35,153 bases of DNA. Source: Chloroflexota bacterium. GTDB taxonomy: Bacteria > Chloroflexota > Limnocylindria > Limnocylindrales > CSP1-4. The first letter of the stretch is position 1. Each line of letters opens with the position of its first letter. The notes beneath the pieces were generated by a model. The model ran no database searches and was not told where the DNA came from. It worked only from the letters and a program-made list of their open reading frames with translations. Positions 17,566 to 23,987 of this stretch are shown here, piece after piece. A program made the position numbers and the translations under genes. The stretch spans positions 1 to 35,153 of the forward strand of contig JAJXUG010000038.1 in the NCBI GenBank assembly GCA_021783095.1, written 5' to 3'.

Positions 17566-17943
17566 CTACCGCGGGTAGCCGGCCACCGAGACCTCGATCA
17601 GCGGGCTGTACGCCTGCATCACGTCGAGGTCCGTGCGCCCCCAGTTGGCGGCGACGCCTTCCAGGAGCCGCCTCCTCTCCTCCGGGTCGGTCACCACCCG
17701 CGCCGTGGCCGGCACGTCCGCCTGGAGCCCCTGCTTCAGGTGGAGCGTGACCGACGGGTTCGCCTCGACATTGCGCAGCCACGCCCGCGTGCGCTCCCGC
17801 GACGGGACGCCGCTGATCACGAGGCGCCCGGCGAGGTTGTGGAGGAAGATCTCGAGCCGACGGGCCTGGCCGGACTGCCGGCCGGTGGTCGTGAGGTCGA
17901 TGAGCTGGCTGTGGTCGAGGGCCGCGAGGATCTGTGGATCCAT
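17566..17943 (-). CDS. Nitroreductase/quinone-reductase-like (F420 Ddn-type split-barrel) protein
   Basis: Predicted 125-aa split beta-barrel protein resembling the deazaflavin-dependent nitroreductase (Ddn/DUF385) family. Family-like features are LIDLTTTGRQSGQARRLEIFLHNLAGRLVISG (residues 14-45), then WLRNVEANPSVTLHLKQG (55-72), and the C-terminal EERRRLLEGVAANW helix. Family members bind F420 or FMN; which one cannot be read from sequence. The ATG at 17943 (MDPQIL) is chosen because the family begins there and GGAG lies ten bases upstream; the open frame extends ~39 codons further without family sequence. It stands alone between the inverted-repeat element and the divergent HipA-like gene. 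Confidence 0.8.
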   Translation of the reverse strand: MDPQILAALDHSQLIDLTTTGRQSGQARRLEIFLHNLAGRLVISGVPSRERTRAWLRNVEANPSVTLHLKQGLQADVPATARVVTDPEERRRLLEGVAANWGRTDLDVMQAYSPLIEVSVAGYPR

Positions 17944-18002
17944 GGGTGGGACGCTCCAGTGTTCCGCGGGCCGGCGGGTCGAGTGCCGTCCCGCTGCTAG
18001 TA

Positions 18003-18016
18003 GTTGCACGAGCAAC
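18003..18016. promoter_or_regulatory. Small dyad upstream of HipA-like gene
   Basis: GTTGC-ACGA-GCAAC, a perfect 5-bp dyad in the intergenic region, 53 bases before the HipA-like ATG and about 60 bases upstream of the divergent start. It is a possible operator for either gene, but short enough to be chance. Confidence 0.25.
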
Positions 18017-18055
18017 CATATGCCGAGTAGCGCCAGTCCGCAAGCGCCGCGGCCG

Positions 18056-18061
18056 TACACT
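18056..18061 (+). promoter_or_regulatory. -10 box TACACT, HipA-like gene (leaderless)
   Basis: TACACT, seven bases, then the ATG at 18069; no Shine-Dalgarno. Confidence 0.5.
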
Positions 18062-18068
18062 CGCCGCG

Positions 18069-18845
18069 ATGCTCCGGACCGTCACCGCCACCCGCTACGT
18101 CACGCCCCTGCGCGAGGGCGGGTCCGTGCCCGCGCTGGTCGAGGCCGACGACGACGGGCTGTACGTCGTCAAGCTGCTCGGCGCCGGGCACGGGCGCAAG
18201 GCGCTGGTCGCGGAGCTGCTGGCGGGCGAGATCGCGCGCCACCTCGGGTTGCCGGTGCCCGACCTCGTCCTCGTGGAGCTCGACGGGGCGCTGTCCAAGG
18301 CCGAGCCCGACGGCGAGATCCGCGAGCTGCTCGCGAGGTCGGCCGGGACGAACTTCGGGCTCGACTTCCTGCCCGGGGCGCTCGCGTTCGCGCCCGCGGT
18401 CGGCCCGCGGCCGGACCCGGAGCTCGCCGCCGACGTCGTCTGGCTCGACGCGTACACCACCAACGTCGACCGGACGGCGCGCAACCCCAACCTGATCGTC
18501 TGGCACCGGCGCCTGCACCTCATCGACCACGGTTCGGCGCTGTACGTCCACCACACCTGGGCGAACCCCGGCGAGCACGCCCGCCGACCCTTCGTCCAGG
18601 TCCGCGACCACGTGCTGCTGCCGTTCGCGGGCTCCATCGAGGCGGCGGACGAGCGGCTGGGCGGGCAGCTCGGCCGGTCGGTGCTCGAGACCCTGGCCGC
18701 CTCGATCCCGGACGACTGGCTCCCGCCGGAGCACGGCCTGCCCGATCCCGCTTCGCACCGCCGGGCCTATGTCGACTACCTCGCGACGCGCCTCGACGCC
18801 CGCCGCGGCTTCGTGGAGGAGGCGGAGCGTGTCCGTGTCGCCTGA
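18069..18845 (+). CDS. HipA-like kinase (HipA_2 type)
   Basis: Predicted 258-aa protein of the short HipA-like kinase family. Residues 31-36 (LYVVKL) give the probable ATP-binding Lys35. AELLAGEIARHLGLPVPDLVLVELD (48-72) matches the HipA N-lobe. The catalytic loop is DAYTTNVDRTARNPNLIV (127-144, candidate Asp134 and Asn139/Asn141), and LIDHGSAL (151-158) supplies the metal-binding Asp153. Shorter than E. coli HipA (440 aa) and lacking its N-subdomain. From what I recall of the family, such kinases are commonly encoded with a DUF3037 protein; here one follows with a 17-base overlap. No HipB-type antitoxin is adjacent, so a classical toxin-antitoxin reading is doubtful; a regulatory kinase is equally likely. 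Confidence 0.85.
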   Translation: MLRTVTATRYVTPLREGGSVPALVEADDDGLYVVKLLGAGHGRKALVAELLAGEIARHLGLPVPDLVLVELDGALSKAEPDGEIRELLARSAGTNFGLDFLPGALAFAPAVGPRPDPELAADVVWLDAYTTNVDRTARNPNLIVWHRRLHLIDHGSALYVHHTWANPGEHARRPFVQVRDHVLLPFAGSIEAADERLGGQLGRSVLETLAASIPDDWLPPEHGLPDPASHRRAYVDYLATRLDARRGFVEEAERVRVA

Positions 18846-19254
18846 CGGGGCCGCTGCGTCCGGCCCCGTCGCGGTCCGCCGCCCGTTCGAGTACGCGATC
18901 GTGCGGGTCATGCCCCGCGTGGAGCGCGGGGAGGCGTTCAACGCCGGGATCGTCCTGCACTCGCGGGCGGGCCGGTTCCTGGGCGCCAGGACCCTGCTCG
19001 ACGAGGCGCTCCTGGTGGCGATGTCGCCCGACTGCGACCCGGAGGCGATCCGCGAACACCTCGCGACCATCGAGCGGATCGCCGACGGCGACCCCGGGGC
19101 GGGCCCGATCGCCGCGCTGTCCGCGCCCGAGCGCTGGCACTGGCTGGCCTCGCCGTCCTCGACCATGATCCAGCCCTCGGAGATCCACACCGGGCTCACG
19201 GCCGACCCGGCCGCGACGCTCGAGCACCTGTTCCGGACGCTCGTGGTCCGCTGA
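18829..19254 (+). CDS. DUF3037 family protein
   Basis: Predicted 141-aa protein of unknown function matching the DUF3037 pattern: FEYAIVRVMPRVERGEAFNAGIVLHS (about residues 15-40), LGARTLLDEALLVAMSPDCD, then an ERWHWLASPSSTMIQPSEIHTG block and a short C-terminal helix. The GTG start at 18829 is preferred: GGAGGAGG ends six bases upstream, inside the HipA-like gene, giving a 17-base overlap and coupled translation. Another GTG two codons later would be too far from that site. It should be the partner, substrate or regulator of the kinase; nothing in the sequence shows which. Confidence 0.82.
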   Translation: MSVSPDGAAASGPVAVRRPFEYAIVRVMPRVERGEAFNAGIVLHSRAGRFLGARTLLDEALLVAMSPDCDPEAIREHLATIERIADGDPGAGPIAALSAPERWHWLASPSSTMIQPSEIHTGLTADPAATLEHLFRTLVVR

Positions 19255-19331
19255 GCAGACGGGATCGCTGTCCAGCCGGCTCGGAGCCCCGTGCTCGCCG
19301 GCCCAGGCCCGTCGTCCCGCCGGGCCGGGCG

Positions 19332-19688
19332 TCAGCCCGCTTTCCCCTCCGCGGCCACGTCGCCGGTCGCCGGCTTCGGGCCGGCCTCGCGCGCGAGCCC
19401 CGCGGCGGCACGACGCGAACCGCTGCGGCGGTACCGCAGCGCCACCAGGATGGTCACCGCCATCACGCTGAGCGAGGCCATGTTCGTCCCGACCACCACC
19501 CAGTTGGGGATCGACACGCCGTAGGCGACCCACAGCACGAACCCGAGGCACAGGAGCCCCAGGTACTGCAGCGAGACGTCATGGGAGGAGCGGGTCCGTC
19601 GCATCCGCCGGATCTGCAGGACCGGCGAGAAGGCCATCGTCAGCCCGGCGATGGTGGCCCCCACGGCGAGGATGTCCGTCGTGCTCAC
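19332..19688 (-). CDS. SemiSWEET/PQ-loop sugar transporter-like protein
   Basis: Predicted 118-aa membrane protein with one three-helix MtN3/SemiSWEET unit: helices near residues 5-24, 40-58 and 63-85. The first contains a SPVLQIRR motif in the place of the PQ loop (Pro22). After a charged RRTRSSHDVS loop, the second ends LWVAYG, and the third contains the conserved Asn69. SemiSWEETs work as dimers that move small sugars down gradients. The ~30-residue charged C-terminal tail is an extension. The GTG start overlaps the upstream gene's TGA (GTGA, four bases), so it is translated with the HhH-GPD protein, an odd pairing. Confidence 0.85.
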   Translation of the reverse strand: MSTTDILAVGATIAGLTMAFSPVLQIRRMRRTRSSHDVSLQYLGLLCLGFVLWVAYGVSIPNWVVVGTNMASLSVMAVTILVALRYRRSGSRRAAAGLAREAGPKPATGDVAAEGKAG

Positions 19689-20260
19689 CGGCGACCGCCC
19701 GTGGCCCGGGCGTCCGCCTTGCGCCCCCGCTTGCCGGCCTGGTAGGCGGCCAGCGCCTCGGCCGTGTCCACGTCGGCGAGCGTGGGCTCCTTGGGCGCCT
19801 CGGCCTCCCAGCCCGCCGGGCGCACGCCGAACCGCCGTCCGAGCACCCCGATGATCGTCGCCGACTTCGCCTCGCCGATGCCCGGCAGGGCCTTGAGCCG
19901 TGCCCGAAGGTCGCGCGCGTCCTTGGCCCCGCGCCACACCATCGACGCGTCGTTCCCGTACTCGGACGCCACGGCGGAGCACAGCTCGCGGACCCGGCCA
20001 GCCATCATGCCCGGGAAGCGGTGGAGCGCCGGGGGCGCCCGGAAGACGGTCTCGAGCTCGGTCGGGTCCATCGCCGCGATCGTGGCCGCGTCGAGCGAGC
20101 CCGTGCGCCGCAGGAGCTCAAGCGGACCGGAGAACGCCTTCTGGACGGTGACCTGCTGGTCGAGCGCGAAGCCGACGAGCAGGGCCAGCGGGCTCGACGC
20201 GAGCAGGGCGTCGGCCTCCGGACCTCCGGTGAACGGGAGCGCGGCCAAGGGTTCGGGCAT
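19685..20260 (-). CDS. HhH-GPD-type base-excision-repair family protein (TIGR03252-like)
   Basis: Predicted 191-aa protein of the compact HhH-GPD family common in actinobacteria and relatives. It opens with LALLVGFALDQQVTVQKAF (residues 25-43), then a helix-hairpin-helix LPGIGEAKSA (125-134), followed by LGRRFGVRPAGW (140-151). The catalytic Asp typical of true HhH-GPD glycosylases is not evident after the hairpin, as in the rest of this family as I recall it, so enzymatic activity is uncertain. Basic C-terminal tail (KRGRKADARATGGRR). The ATG has TAGGAT six bases upstream, which can serve as either a -10 or a weak AGGA site. Confidence 0.82.
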   Translation of the reverse strand: MPEPLAALPFTGGPEADALLASSPLALLVGFALDQQVTVQKAFSGPLELLRRTGSLDAATIAAMDPTELETVFRAPPALHRFPGMMAGRVRELCSAVASEYGNDASMVWRGAKDARDLRARLKALPGIGEAKSATIIGVLGRRFGVRPAGWEAEAPKEPTLADVDTAEALAAYQAGKRGRKADARATGGRR

Positions 20261-20266
20261 GCGGCC

Positions 20267-20272
20267 ATCCTA
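20267..20272 (-). promoter_or_regulatory. -10 box TAGGAT, HhH-GPD gene (leaderless)
   Basis: TAGGAT on the minus strand, six bases, then the ATG at 20260. The embedded AGGA could alternatively be a ribosome site. Confidence 0.4.
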
Positions 20273-20331
20273 CTCGGCCGCCGCCACCCGCTGGCGGGGA
20301 CGCGGTCAAGACTCGGGACGCGGGCAGCCGC

Positions 20332-20337
20332 TACCAT
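20332..20337 (+). promoter_or_regulatory. -10 box TACCAT, VOC gene (near-leaderless)
   Basis: TACCAT, eight bases, then the ATG at 20346. It is back-to-back with the divergent HhH-GPD promoter. Confidence 0.45.
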
Positions 20338-20345
20338 CGGCATCC

Positions 20346-21113
20346 ATGGCCGTCCTGGGCATCGACCACCTCGTCATCGCCGTCTCCGATCCCGACGCCG
20401 CCGCTGCGGGGCTGGAGCAGGAGCTGGGGCTCGCGTTCACCGGCGGCGGGCGCCACACGGCGGCCGGCACGTGGAACCGGCTCGCGTTCCTGGGCGACGC
20501 GTACCTCGAGCTGATCGGCGTCTTCGACCGCGATCTCACGCTCGCGAACCGCGACTTCCCGGTCGGGCTGGCGGCGCTGGCCCTGCTCGACGCGGGCCGC
20601 GAGGGGCTCGCGACGTGGGCGATCGCGGTCGACGACTGCGCGGCGTCCGTGGCCCGGCTGCGCGACCTGGGCTCCCCGATCGGGGACCCGCTGCCCGGCT
20701 CCCGCGTCCGTCCCGACGGCGGGACCGTGCGCTGGGTGACCGCCGGCGCGCCGCTCGGGCCCGACGAGCCGCCATTCCTCATCGAGCACGAGATGGAAGG
20801 TCCCGAGTGGGGCCCCGAGGCCCTCGCCGCCCGCCGTGCCTACCGGCACCCCGGTCTGGGCAAGGCCCGGCTCGGCCGGCTCGTGCTCCCGGTGGCGGAC
20901 CCGGCTGGCTACGCCGACCGGTGCGCGGAGGTGGTCGGCGTGCGGTTCCGACCCGACATCTCCGGCTGGACCGGGTTCCTCGGCTTCGACACGGTGCACC
21001 TCCACCCCACGGCCACCGGCGTGCCCATGATCCAGCTCGACGCCCTCGCGAGCGGGGCCGAGCGACGGAGCCTGGTCCGGCACGGGGTCGACTGGTTCGT
21101 CAACCCGGGCTGA
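20346..21113 (+). CDS. VOC superfamily protein (Glyoxalase_3-like)
   Basis: Predicted 255-aa soluble protein of the vicinal-oxygen-chelate superfamily. The first module begins GIDHLVIAVSDPDAAAAGLEQELGLAF (residues 5-31) and includes YLELIGVFD (about 58-66). A second, weaker repeat lies after residue 170 (LGRLVLPVADPAGYADRCAEVVG and GFDTVHLHP). His8 and Glu60 are the likely metal ligands in module 1. The layout (one strong VOC unit, a long inserted segment, then a second unit) resembles PF13468 proteins of unknown substrate. It starts at the first ATG after the TACCAT box. It is divergent from the HhH-GPD gene and followed by the decayed apbE region. Confidence 0.82.
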   Translation: MAVLGIDHLVIAVSDPDAAAAGLEQELGLAFTGGGRHTAAGTWNRLAFLGDAYLELIGVFDRDLTLANRDFPVGLAALALLDAGREGLATWAIAVDDCAASVARLRDLGSPIGDPLPGSRVRPDGGTVRWVTAGAPLGPDEPPFLIEHEMEGPEWGPEALAARRAYRHPGLGKARLGRLVLPVADPAGYADRCAEVVGVRFRPDISGWTGFLGFDTVHLHPTATGVPMIQLDALASGAERRSLVRHGVDWFVNPG

Positions 21114-21238
21114 GTTGCAGAGGTCGCGGGCAACCGCTCGGCCGGCGGGCTGGTGGGCCGCCGCCTCCCGGCGACGAGCCTCGGCGTGCTCGGCGACCGA
21201 CAGCCCGATCCGGTACGCCAGCAGGAACGCGACGACGG

Positions 21239-21503
21239 TCATCGACGCCAGGCACACCCGGCGAGGACCTCCGCCTCGCGTGCGGTGCCCGCGACGACCG
21301 TCGCCTGGACGATGTCGGTCGCAGCCGGGCGCCACGTGCGCGGGTCGATCAGGTGGTGGGCGTCCCCTGCTTGGCACGGCGGCCAGCGTGGGCCCGACCC
21401 GGACGCGGCCCGAGGGCGCGGCGTTGAGCCGCATGAGCTCCGACGACGGGTCGAAGCGGGTCAGGCGCGCGGCCGGGGGTTCACACGGGGTCGGGGGTCG
21501 GTC
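21239..21503 (-). pseudogene. Decayed apbE (FMN transferase) remnant
   Basis: Two pieces of an ApbE protein survive in different frames on the minus strand. About 21373-21478 encodes RLTRFDPSSELMRLNAAPSG and then RVRVGPTLA, the N-terminal block. About 21239-21363 encodes HHLIDPRTWRPAATDIVQ and then ATVVAGTAREAEVLA, the C-terminal block, ending in a TGA. The ~150 residues between them, including the DLGxxxKG motif, are missing, and the frame shifts at the junction. The intact gene at 707-1684 carries both blocks in one frame. The remnant begins right after the stop of the small membrane protein at 21505-21780, the same order as in the intact operon. A short open frame (MTVVAFLLAYRIG...) starts in an ATGA overlap with the terminal TGA and may be a remnant of a third gene. 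Confidence 0.75.
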
Positions 21504-21504
21504 A

Positions 21505-21780
21505 TCAATCGCCTCCGTGCCCGTCCTCACCACCGGTGGCGATGACGCGCTGCATGACGATGGGCGAAGGGGTGGGGTCGGCAGACGGCGCCGGGACCGC
21601 GTACGTCGTGTCGATCTGGGTCACCGGAGCCGGCGCGCCGCCAGATGCCGCGGCGGGGTCAATCGTGACGACCGGGCCCGCGGTGGGGCCTGCGGGCGCA
21701 GGTCCGAACATGGCCAGCCCGATCGCGAGCACGGCCGATGCGGCGAGCGACGCGGCGAACAGCGCCACGCGGGTGAGCAC
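21505..21780 (-). CDS. Small membrane-anchored protein upstream of decayed apbE
   Basis: Predicted 91-aa protein: one hydrophobic helix (about residues 4-25), then a Pro/Ala/Ser/Thr-rich outside tail with TQIDTTYAVPAP and an acidic GEDGHGGD end. The GTG start has GGAGGA nine bases upstream, which fixes it; the frame is open further back only into the promoter region of the divergent two-component system. Its position directly before an ApbE remnant mirrors the small gene at 1687-1965, though I see no sequence similarity beyond architecture. Its reading frame is intact although its apbE partner is decayed, so it may be newly orphaned or keep a separate role, for example with the neighbouring kinase. 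Confidence 0.65.
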   Translation of the reverse strand: MLTRVALFAASLAASAVLAIGLAMFGPAPAGPTAGPVVTIDPAAASGGAPAPVTQIDTTYAVPAPSADPTPSPIVMQRVIATGGEDGHGGD

Positions 21781-21852
21781 TCGGCGGATTCCTCCGGCGG
21801 TTGTTGCAGGGTGAGCATGTGCGCTGTGCCGGGCGACTCCGTTGAGAGTCGC

Positions 21853-21866
21853 GTGAGACTTCTCAC
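21853..21866. promoter_or_regulatory. Palindrome in the divergent promoter region
   Basis: GTGAGA-CT-TCTCAC, perfect 6-bp arms around two bases, between the divergent small membrane protein gene and the response-regulator gene, about 54 bases upstream of the latter's probable start site. A candidate binding site for the OmpR-type regulator encoded next door. Confidence 0.45.
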
Positions 21867-21906
21867 AGACGACCACCGGACCCTCGACCGGACGCCCCAA
21901 CAGCCG

Positions 21907-21912
21907 CACAAT
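21907..21912 (+). promoter_or_regulatory. -10 box CACAAT, response regulator gene (leaderless)
   Basis: CACAAT, seven bases, then the ATG at 21920; no Shine-Dalgarno. Confidence 0.45.
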
Positions 21913-21919
21913 CGCCGCG

Positions 21920-22594
21920 ATGCGAGTGCTCGTGGTCGAAGACGAACCGAAGATGGCGGCGCTCATCAAGCGCGTGCTTGTTGCCGAGCGGCATGTCGTG
22001 GACGTGGCGCCCGACGGCGTCTCCGCGGTGGCCCTGGCCGAGACCGGCCCGCACGACGTCATCGTCCTGGACCGGGGCCTGCCGGACATCGACGGCGTGA
22101 CGGTGATGCGGCTGCTCAAGGCCAAGGGCGTCGCGTCGCCCGTCCTGATGCTCACCGCGCTGGGGTCCGTGGACGACCGGGTGGCGGGCCTGGACGCGGG
22201 CGCCGACGACTACCTCGCCAAGCCGTTCGCGTTCTCGGAGCTGCTGGCCCGCATCCGCGCGCTCGGGCGGCGACCGGCGCCCCTCGCGGATTCGCGGCTC
22301 ACGGCGGGCGACATCGTCCTCGACGAGCTGCGCCACGTGGCACAGGTGGGCGACGACACCGTCGACCTCTCGGCGCGCGAGTTCGCCCTGCTGGGCTTCT
22401 TCATCCGCCACGCCAACCAGGTCGTGACGCGCCAGCAGATCCTCGACCAGGTGTGGGGCGCCGAGCCCGACGTCTACTCCAACGTCGTGGACCTCTACGT
22501 GTCCTACCTGCGCCGGAAGCTCGGCGAGCTCGACCGGTCGGACCGGCTCAAGACCGTGCGCGGCGTCGGCTACTCGCTCAAGACCGAGGCCTGA
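21920..22594 (+). CDS. OmpR/PhoB-family response regulator
   Basis: Predicted 224-aa two-component response regulator. The receiver domain (1-118) has the acidic pair Glu7-Asp8, phospho-acceptor Asp51 (VIVLDRGLPD), Thr79 and Lys101 (YLAKPF). A winged-helix DNA-binding domain follows (about 128-222) with VDLSAREFALLGFF, DVYSNVVDLYVSYLRRKL and the closing TVRGVGYSL. Normal length. The kinase gene follows seven bases after the stop. The nearest divergent gene is the small membrane protein next to the decayed apbE, so that promoter, with its palindrome, is a plausible target. Confidence 0.95.
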   Translation: MRVLVVEDEPKMAALIKRVLVAERHVVDVAPDGVSAVALAETGPHDVIVLDRGLPDIDGVTVMRLLKAKGVASPVLMLTALGSVDDRVAGLDAGADDYLAKPFAFSELLARIRALGRRPAPLADSRLTAGDIVLDELRHVAQVGDDTVDLSAREFALLGFFIRHANQVVTRQQILDQVWGAEPDVYSNVVDLYVSYLRRKLGELDRSDRLKTVRGVGYSLKTEA

Positions 22595-22601
22595 GCGCGC
22601 G

Positions 22602-23975
22602 GTGCCGACCGGGACCACCGAGCGCCTCCTCCGGCGGACGCGACGCCGCCTGTTCGCCATGACCATGGGGCTGCTCACGCTGCTCGTCGTGGGCATCGGC
22701 GCCGCAACTGCGGTCGTGGCCCTCCGTGCGCTCCACGACGATGTCGACCGGGCCGTTGTCCAGGCGGTCCAGAGCCGGGCCAACACGGCGCGCAGCGAGG
22801 GCGGCGGCGAGATCGGGGCCGAGGGCAGCGTGCCCTCCGATGGCGACGCGGGCAGCGACCCCGACCGGCCCACCGGCCTCTCGGACACCTTCGTGCTCGT
22901 CCTGAACTCGAGCGGCAAGGTGGTGGAGAACCGGTCCAGCTACCCGATCGCTGGCTTGCCCGACGCCTCGGCGGTCGCGGTCGCCGCCACCGGCGCCGGG
23001 GACCTGCGCACGATCACGGTCGGTGGCGTCGACATCCGCCTCTACACCGTCCCGATCATCCGCGATGGCGCCATCGCGGGGTACGTCCAGGGCGGCATCC
23101 TGCTCACGCTGCTCGAGCACGAGACCCAGACCCTGATCCTGGGGATCGCGTCGGTGGGTGCGGTCGGGCTGGTGGGCGCCGCGCTGATCACGCTGCTCGT
23201 CACCGGGCGCGCGCTGCGTCCCGTCCGGGACGGCTTCGAGACCCAGCGCCGCTTCGTCGCCGACGCGTCCCACGAGCTCCGGACGCCGGCGGCGCTGATC
23301 CGCGCCAACGCCGAGGTCCTTCAGCGCGAGGGCCTCGTCGACGAGGACGGCGGGCCGCTCGTGGAGGACATCGTGGCCGAGGCGGACAGGCTGGGCGGCC
23401 TCGTGGGCGACCTGCTCCAGCTCGCCGCCTGGGACGAGATGCGCCTGGCCGTGGCGCCGGTCACCCTCGACGCCGCTTCGCTCGCCGCCGACACCGTCCG
23501 GGGCGCGACGGCCATGGCGGCCGAGCGCGGCGTTCGCCTCGCCCACGAGGGGTCCGGCCCCGTGTTCGCCCGCGCCGACCGCGACCGCCTGGTCCAGCTG
23601 CTGCTCATCCTCGTCGACAACGCGGTGGACCACTCACCGCCCGCCACGACGGTCACGGTGCGCGTCCGCGGGTCCGCGGCGCACGCCGTCCTCGAGGTCG
23701 AGGACCAGGGTCCCGGCATCCCGCCCGCCGAGCGGGAGCGCATCTTCGAGCCGTTCACCCGCCTCCACGGGACCACCCGCCACGGGTCGGGCGGGACCGG
23801 GCTCGGGCTCGCGATCGCCCGCCGGATCACGGACGCGATGCAGGGGACGATCGCGGTGTCCTCGCCCGACGGCGGCGGCGCCCGGTTCACCGTCACGCTG
23901 CCGGCCGCGGAGGCCACGGCGCGCAGGGCCGATGCTGAGGCCGATGACGGGGCCGAGGCCGACTCGGGCGGCTGA
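22602..23975 (+). CDS. Sensor histidine kinase
   Basis: Predicted 457-aa membrane kinase partner of the preceding regulator. First helix about 20-42, then an extracytoplasmic sensor region (about 45-175) with an acidic Gly/Ser-rich segment and a small PAS/dCache-like strand set (LRTITVGGVDIRLYTVPI). Second helix about 178-201; there is little sequence between it and the H-box FVADASHELRTP (His224). ATPase motifs: N-box LVDNAVDHSP, DQGPGIPP, FEPF, and GTGLGLAIA. The C-terminus ends in an acidic Ala/Asp-rich tail. The GTG start lies seven bases after the regulator's stop. The stop is 12 bases from that of the convergent MFS gene. The signal sensed is unknown. Confidence 0.94.
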   Translation: MPTGTTERLLRRTRRRLFAMTMGLLTLLVVGIGAATAVVALRALHDDVDRAVVQAVQSRANTARSEGGGEIGAEGSVPSDGDAGSDPDRPTGLSDTFVLVLNSSGKVVENRSSYPIAGLPDASAVAVAATGAGDLRTITVGGVDIRLYTVPIIRDGAIAGYVQGGILLTLLEHETQTLILGIASVGAVGLVGAALITLLVTGRALRPVRDGFETQRRFVADASHELRTPAALIRANAEVLQREGLVDEDGGPLVEDIVAEADRLGGLVGDLLQLAAWDEMRLAVAPVTLDAASLAADTVRGATAMAAERGVRLAHEGSGPVFARADRDRLVQLLLILVDNAVDHSPPATTVTVRVRGSAAHAVLEVEDQGPGIPPAERERIFEPFTRLHGTTRHGSGGTGLGLAIARRITDAMQGTIAVSSPDGGGARFTVTLPAAEATARRADAEADDGAEADSGG

Positions 23976-23987
23976 CCGGGCGTCCCC

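Noticed and set aside
17430..17750. A 106-codon plus-strand frame covering the inverted-repeat element
   Set aside because: It runs antisense into the nitroreductase-like gene and is Arg/Pro/Ser-rich with no ribosome site.
18069..19254. Calling the HipA-like/DUF3037 pair a toxin-antitoxin system
   Set aside because: There is no HipB-type DNA-binding antitoxin, and short HipA-like kinases are not all toxins. I kept it as an open question only.
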